Source: Clostridiaceae bacterium
Lineage (GTDB): Bacteria; Bacillota; Clostridia; Saccharofermentanales; UBA5734
NCBI GenBank assembly: GCA_012727965.1
Contig: JAAYFZ010000218.1
Location: forward strand, 1 to 7,076
Direction: 5' to 3'
DNA: 7,076 nt
In this document: positions 4,618 to 7,076 of the stretch, piece after piece
Layout: each line of letters begins with the position of its first letter
Position numbering within the stretch: the stretch's first letter is position 1
Translations under genes and position numbers: made by a program
The notes under the pieces: model-generated
Told to the model about the DNA's origin: nothing
Databases searched by the model: none
The model's input: the letters and a program-made list of their open reading frames with translations, nothing else

Positions 4618-6165
4618 ATGAAGAAAAACAATTCAGATAACCCAAATATCGAGCCTGTAGTACCATACGGCCAGCCCTATCGCGCCGACCCAACCTGGAG
4701 CACCCGGCAAAAGTCGAGCCATCGCAGGTCAGATGCTTCTGCACCAGAGCAGCCAAAACAGGCGGATCTGGTGCCACAGCGACCAGCAGCGCAGCAATAC
4801 GCTCGTCAGACTTACAGCGAACAGCCGCAGGTTTTCAACCCGGCTGCAGAACAGCGCGGACGAAATGCTCAGAGACAGCATCAACAGCCGCACCATCAAT
4901 ACGCGCAGCAGCCAGCCTTCGCGCCGCAGCATCCACAATATGCGCAGCAGCAATATGGCCAGCAATACACTCAGCAACAAGTTCAACGCCCACAACCACA
5001 ATACGCTCAGCAGCAATACGCGGCGCAACCACAATATGCTCAGCAACAACAGGGTTATGGCGCACCACCTCCGGGCTACGGCGGCAACGGCGGTGGTAAT
5101 GGCAGCTATGGCGGCGGCAACGGCGGAGGCCCGCGCGGCCGCCAGCCTTACGGCAGCAGTAACGGCAACAGTAATGGCGGCGGACAGCCGCCCAAGAAGA
5201 AACGCAAGAACAAAGCCCTCTGGATCACCCTGGCGATACTCGCGTCACTCCTGCTGATCGTAGGCTCAATCTACGGCTACTACATCAGCCGTTACAATCG
5301 CGACGTTCTTGTCGATCAAGGCTTCGCCGACGACTGGGACGACATCGATACAGAAGGCTCAGGTCCCGCATCACTCCAGGATATTGAAGGCAACAGCGAC
5401 CCGATCATTCGAGTCAAGCAGAAGGACAAGAACATCGAGAACATTCTTCTGCTCGGTGTAGATGGCGGGGACATGGGAGACGCCGGCCACCGCTCCGATA
5501 GCATGATGATCGTCAGCATTAACAAAAAGGACAAAACGATCAAAATCGCCTCCCTGATGCGTGACATCTGGGCCTATAATCCAACACGCGATAAATACGA
5601 CAAGCTGAACTCGGCCTATTCATACGGCGGACCCGGACAAACAGTCAACGTAATCAACCATAACTTCGACATGGATATTCAAAAATTCGTTGTCACTGAC
5701 TTCAATGGACTGATCAATCTCGTCGACGTGCTCGGCGGAATTGAGCTTGAAGTTACAGATGCAGAAGCACCCCATATTCAGGGACTCCCGGCAGGCGGCA
5801 CCGTCAAGCTCAGCGGCTCTCAGGCCCTCGACTACGCCAGAATAAGAGTGATCGACTCCGACTTTTCCCGGGTTGAACGCCAGCGAAGAGTCATCATGGC
5901 CATGCTCAGCACCATGCGCAGCGAGGACCCCAAAACCCAGGTCGATACAGTCAACGAATCGATGCAATACGTGCGCTCAAATATCAGCGGCGGCGAGCTC
6001 ACCGGCGACCTCATGAACATGGTCCTCTCCGCCTCCTCCGGCATCGATCAGAAAACCATCCCCGAAGAAGGCATGTACACAGTCAACGCCAGCGGCACCT
6101 GGTACATGGAGCTCGATTGGGATCGTCAGGTCGAATCACTGCACGAATTCATCTTCGGCAAATAA
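4618..6165 (+). CDS. LytR-CpsA-Psr (LCP) family protein with long low-complexity cytoplasmic N-terminus
   Basis: LCP proteins are membrane phosphotransferases that move teichoic acid or capsular polymers from lipid carriers onto peptidoglycan. The 515 residues comprise a cytoplasmic tail (1-199), one membrane helix (~200-222, preceded by KKKRKNK, so positive-inside), a linker, and an extracellular LCP domain from ~274. Conserved motifs are NILLLGVDGGD (273-284), HRSDSMMIVS (291-300), SLMRDIWAY (312-320), KLNSAYSYGGPGQTV (329-343), VVTDFNGLINLVDVLGGIE (358-376) and LDYARIRVIDSDFSRVERQRR (404-424). By analogy with characterised LCPs the likely active-site residues D282, D294, R315, R408, R410 and Q422 are all present. 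The tail is unusual: residues ~56-148 are rich in Q, Y, A and P with repeated QYAQQ units, and ~149-190 are rich in G, N and S. ATG 4618 is the only credible start, since an in-frame TGA lies at 4567 with no ATG, GTG or TTG between. No Shine-Dalgarno is visible. Confidence 0.93.
   Translation: MKKNNSDNPNIEPVVPYGQPYRADPTWSTRQKSSHRRSDASAPEQPKQADLVPQRPAAQQYARQTYSEQPQVFNPAAEQRGRNAQRQHQQPHHQYAQQPAFAPQHPQYAQQQYGQQYTQQQVQRPQPQYAQQQYAAQPQYAQQQQGYGAPPPGYGGNGGGNGSYGGGNGGGPRGRQPYGSSNGNSNGGGQPPKKKRKNKALWITLAILASLLLIVGSIYGYYISRYNRDVLVDQGFADDWDDIDTEGSGPASLQDIEGNSDPIIRVKQKDKNIENILLLGVDGGDMGDAGHRSDSMMIVSINKKDKTIKIASLMRDIWAYNPTRDKYDKLNSAYSYGGPGQTVNVINHNFDMDIQKFVVTDFNGLINLVDVLGGIELEVTDAEAPHIQGLPAGGTVKLSGSQALDYARIRVIDSDFSRVERQRRVIMAMLSTMRSEDPKTQVDTVNESMQYVRSNISGGELTGDLMNMVLSASSGIDQKTIPEEGMYTVNASGTWYMELDWDRQVESLHEFIFGK
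4897..5052 (+). repeat. Imperfect QYAQQ-coding repeats within the LCP gene
   Basis: Copies of a unit reading CAATAYGCKCAGCAR (QYAQQ) recur at residues 94, 108, 129 and 139, separated by related Q/P/Y-rich spacers. Third-position differences (TAT/TAC, GCG/GCT, CAG/CAA) show that the copies are not recent exact duplications. Such tracts are prone to slippage, so tail length may vary between strains. Confidence 0.7.
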
Positions 6166-6212
6166 CCACACCCGCAACCAGCAACACATATATACATTGC
6201 GATATTACGACC

Positions 6213-6246
6213 GAAGTCCAGGGCAGCTGACAGCGCTCTGGACTTC
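6213..6246 (+). terminator. Hairpin between the two LCP genes, possible terminator or attenuator
   Basis: The arms GAAGTCCAG (6213-6221) and CTGGACTTC (6238-6246) are perfectly complementary over 9 bp around a 16-nt loop, starting 47 nt after the first LCP stop codon. The bases that follow (TTGCAGG) are not a proper T-run, so termination would be partial at best. It may be a processing or attenuation hairpin. Confidence 0.5.
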
Positions 6247-6267
6247 TTGCAGGTCAAGGTGTAAAAT
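6239..6267 (+). promoter_or_regulatory. Candidate promoter for the second LCP gene
   Basis: TGGACT (6239-6244, four of six to the -35 consensus) and TAAAAT (6262-6267, five of six to the -10) are separated by 17 bp. The -35 lies in the right arm of the hairpin at 6213-6246. The same TAAAAT -10 hexamer occurs upstream of the first LCP gene. This would let the second gene be expressed independently. Confidence 0.4.
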
Positions 6268-6326
6268 TGTAATGCTCTGCCACGATTGTTTTTCTGACAG
6301 GGACTCTCGACTGGAGAAATAACACA

Positions 6327-7076
6327 ATGGCAAAAGACATGTTCAAGCGAACCTGGTCATATGTTCAGAGCAAACCGGCAATTCTAATATCCGCCGCCGC
6401 AGTACTCTTTCTAATCATCGGTATCGCCTCCGTTTACGGCTATTATCTCCATCGCTACAATCAAGAAGTGAAAATGAACCAGGGCTACGCCGACAGCTGG
6501 GAAGAACTCTCCGGCAATACTACACCGGCAAAAGACGACAGCCTTGGCGAGCCTTCGGCGCCTAAACCCGACACCGGAAGCGGGGCAATCTCCGATCAGG
6601 ATAAAGATGAAAATATACTCGATCAATATGAGGACATCAATAACCACCTCATACGTAAGACTCCAATCGATAAAAATGTTGAGAACATCCTTCTGATCGG
6701 CGTCGATGCCGGCGATATAGAACAAGGCGATCACAACTCAGATACGATGATCCTCGTAAGCTTCAATAAAAAAACTAAAACAGTCCGGGCAGTATCATTG
6801 ATGCGCGATATCTGGGCATATTATCCCAACCGCGGCGGCTACGACAAGCTTAACGCAGCCTTCTCCTATGGCGGACCCGGGCAAACTGTTAACATCATAA
6901 ACGAGAATTTCAATCTGGATATACAGAAATACATCGTCACTGACTTCGACGGTCTCAGTAATCTCGTCGACATAATGGGCGGAATCGAGCTGTCAATAAC
7001 AAACGCCGAGTCTCGATACATAAACGGCCTCAGCGGAGGAGCCACATATAATCTGACCGGCGCACAAGCCCTTGAC
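6327..7076 (+). CDS. Second LytR-CpsA-Psr (LCP) family protein, N-terminal 250 residues (runs off window)
   Basis: This is a paralogue of the preceding gene and probably also a glycopolymer-peptidoglycan ligase. My translation from ATG 6327 is open for 250 codons to the window edge. It has a short cytoplasmic N-terminus (MAKDMFKRTWSYVQSK), one membrane helix at ~17-40, an acidic/proline linker (~50-110), then the LCP domain: NILLIGVDAGD (120-130), SLMRDIWAYYP (157-167), KLNAAFSYGGPGQTV (174-188) and IVTDFDGLSNLVDIMGGIE (203-221). The low-complexity tail of its neighbour is absent, yet the residues just after the membrane helix are similar (YNQEVKMNQGYADSWEE here, YNRDVLVDQGFADDWDD there), showing common descent. 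The usual RSD motif reads NSD here (N137). A GGAG site 10 nt upstream supports the start. The C-terminal part with the paired arginines lies beyond the window. Confidence 0.93.
   Translation, partial: MAKDMFKRTWSYVQSKPAILISAAAVLFLIIGIASVYGYYLHRYNQEVKMNQGYADSWEELSGNTTPAKDDSLGEPSAPKPDTGSGAISDQDKDENILDQYEDINNHLIRKTPIDKNVENILLIGVDAGDIEQGDHNSDTMILVSFNKKTKTVRAVSLMRDIWAYYPNRGGYDKLNAAFSYGGPGQTVNIINENFNLDIQKYIVTDFDGLSNLVDIMGGIELSITNAESRYINGLSGGATYNLTGAQALD

Noticed and set aside
4897..5052. CRISPR-like repeats
   Set aside because: The units are imperfect, short and in frame with a protein-coding QYAQQ motif, with no unique spacers of constant length.
4729..5257. Long overlapping frames on both strands across the LCP tail (106, 77 and 174 aa)
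   Set aside because: The repetitive GC-rich low-complexity coding sequence keeps other frames open; the products are biased (Leu/Arg or Asn/Arg/Ala-rich) with no domain.

Overview
The window looks like Bacillota (low-confidence guess: a Clostridia-type genome). The evidence is a YesN-like AraC response regulator translationally coupled to a sensor kinase, tandem LytR-CpsA-Psr (LCP) cell-wall ligase genes, and an IS256-family element. Base composition is uneven. The two small genes at 3133-4264 are visibly AT-rich, the LCP genes from 4618 onward are GC-richer, and the response regulator lies in between, which suggests a mosaic region.

Layout. Positions 1-832 hold one end of an IS256-family (Mutator-type) insertion sequence, with a transposase running leftward out of the window. 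This element sits inside a sensor histidine kinase gene. Only the first ~104 host codons survive (to about 833), and the reading frame stops at a TAA inside the IS terminus (808-810). The kinase start overlaps the stop of a full-length response regulator (1143-2723, minus) by an ATGA, so the pair was one YesN/YesM-type two-component operon that has lost its kinase, or at least had it split. A 400-bp gap follows with no gene, a probable minus-strand terminator at 3048-3086, and a small AT palindrome. Next come two closely spaced minus-strand genes. One is a short class II-type nucleotidyltransferase (CCA-adding/poly(A) polymerase head-like, 228 aa). The other, upstream of it, is a 142-aa protein matching only the C-terminal part of dGTP triphosphohydrolases, without the HD catalytic domain. 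A 353-bp divergent intergenic region contains a candidate promoter, a perfect 9-bp inverted repeat at the predicted transcription start, and further hairpins. It leads to the plus-strand LCP genes.

The first LCP protein (4618-6165) has an unusual ~200-residue cytoplasmic N-terminus rich in Gln/Tyr/Ala/Pro and then Gly/Asn/Ser, placed before the membrane helix and a normal extracellular LCP domain. A hairpin and a candidate promoter separate it from a second LCP paralogue (6327 to the window end, incomplete) that has a short conventional N-terminus. Both are probably involved in attaching glycopolymers to peptidoglycan.

I see no RNA genes, CRISPR array or complete novel system. The points most worth a second look are the low-complexity LCP tail, the nucleotidyltransferase plus truncated dGTPase pair, the inverted repeat at the LCP promoter, and the IS-broken kinase.
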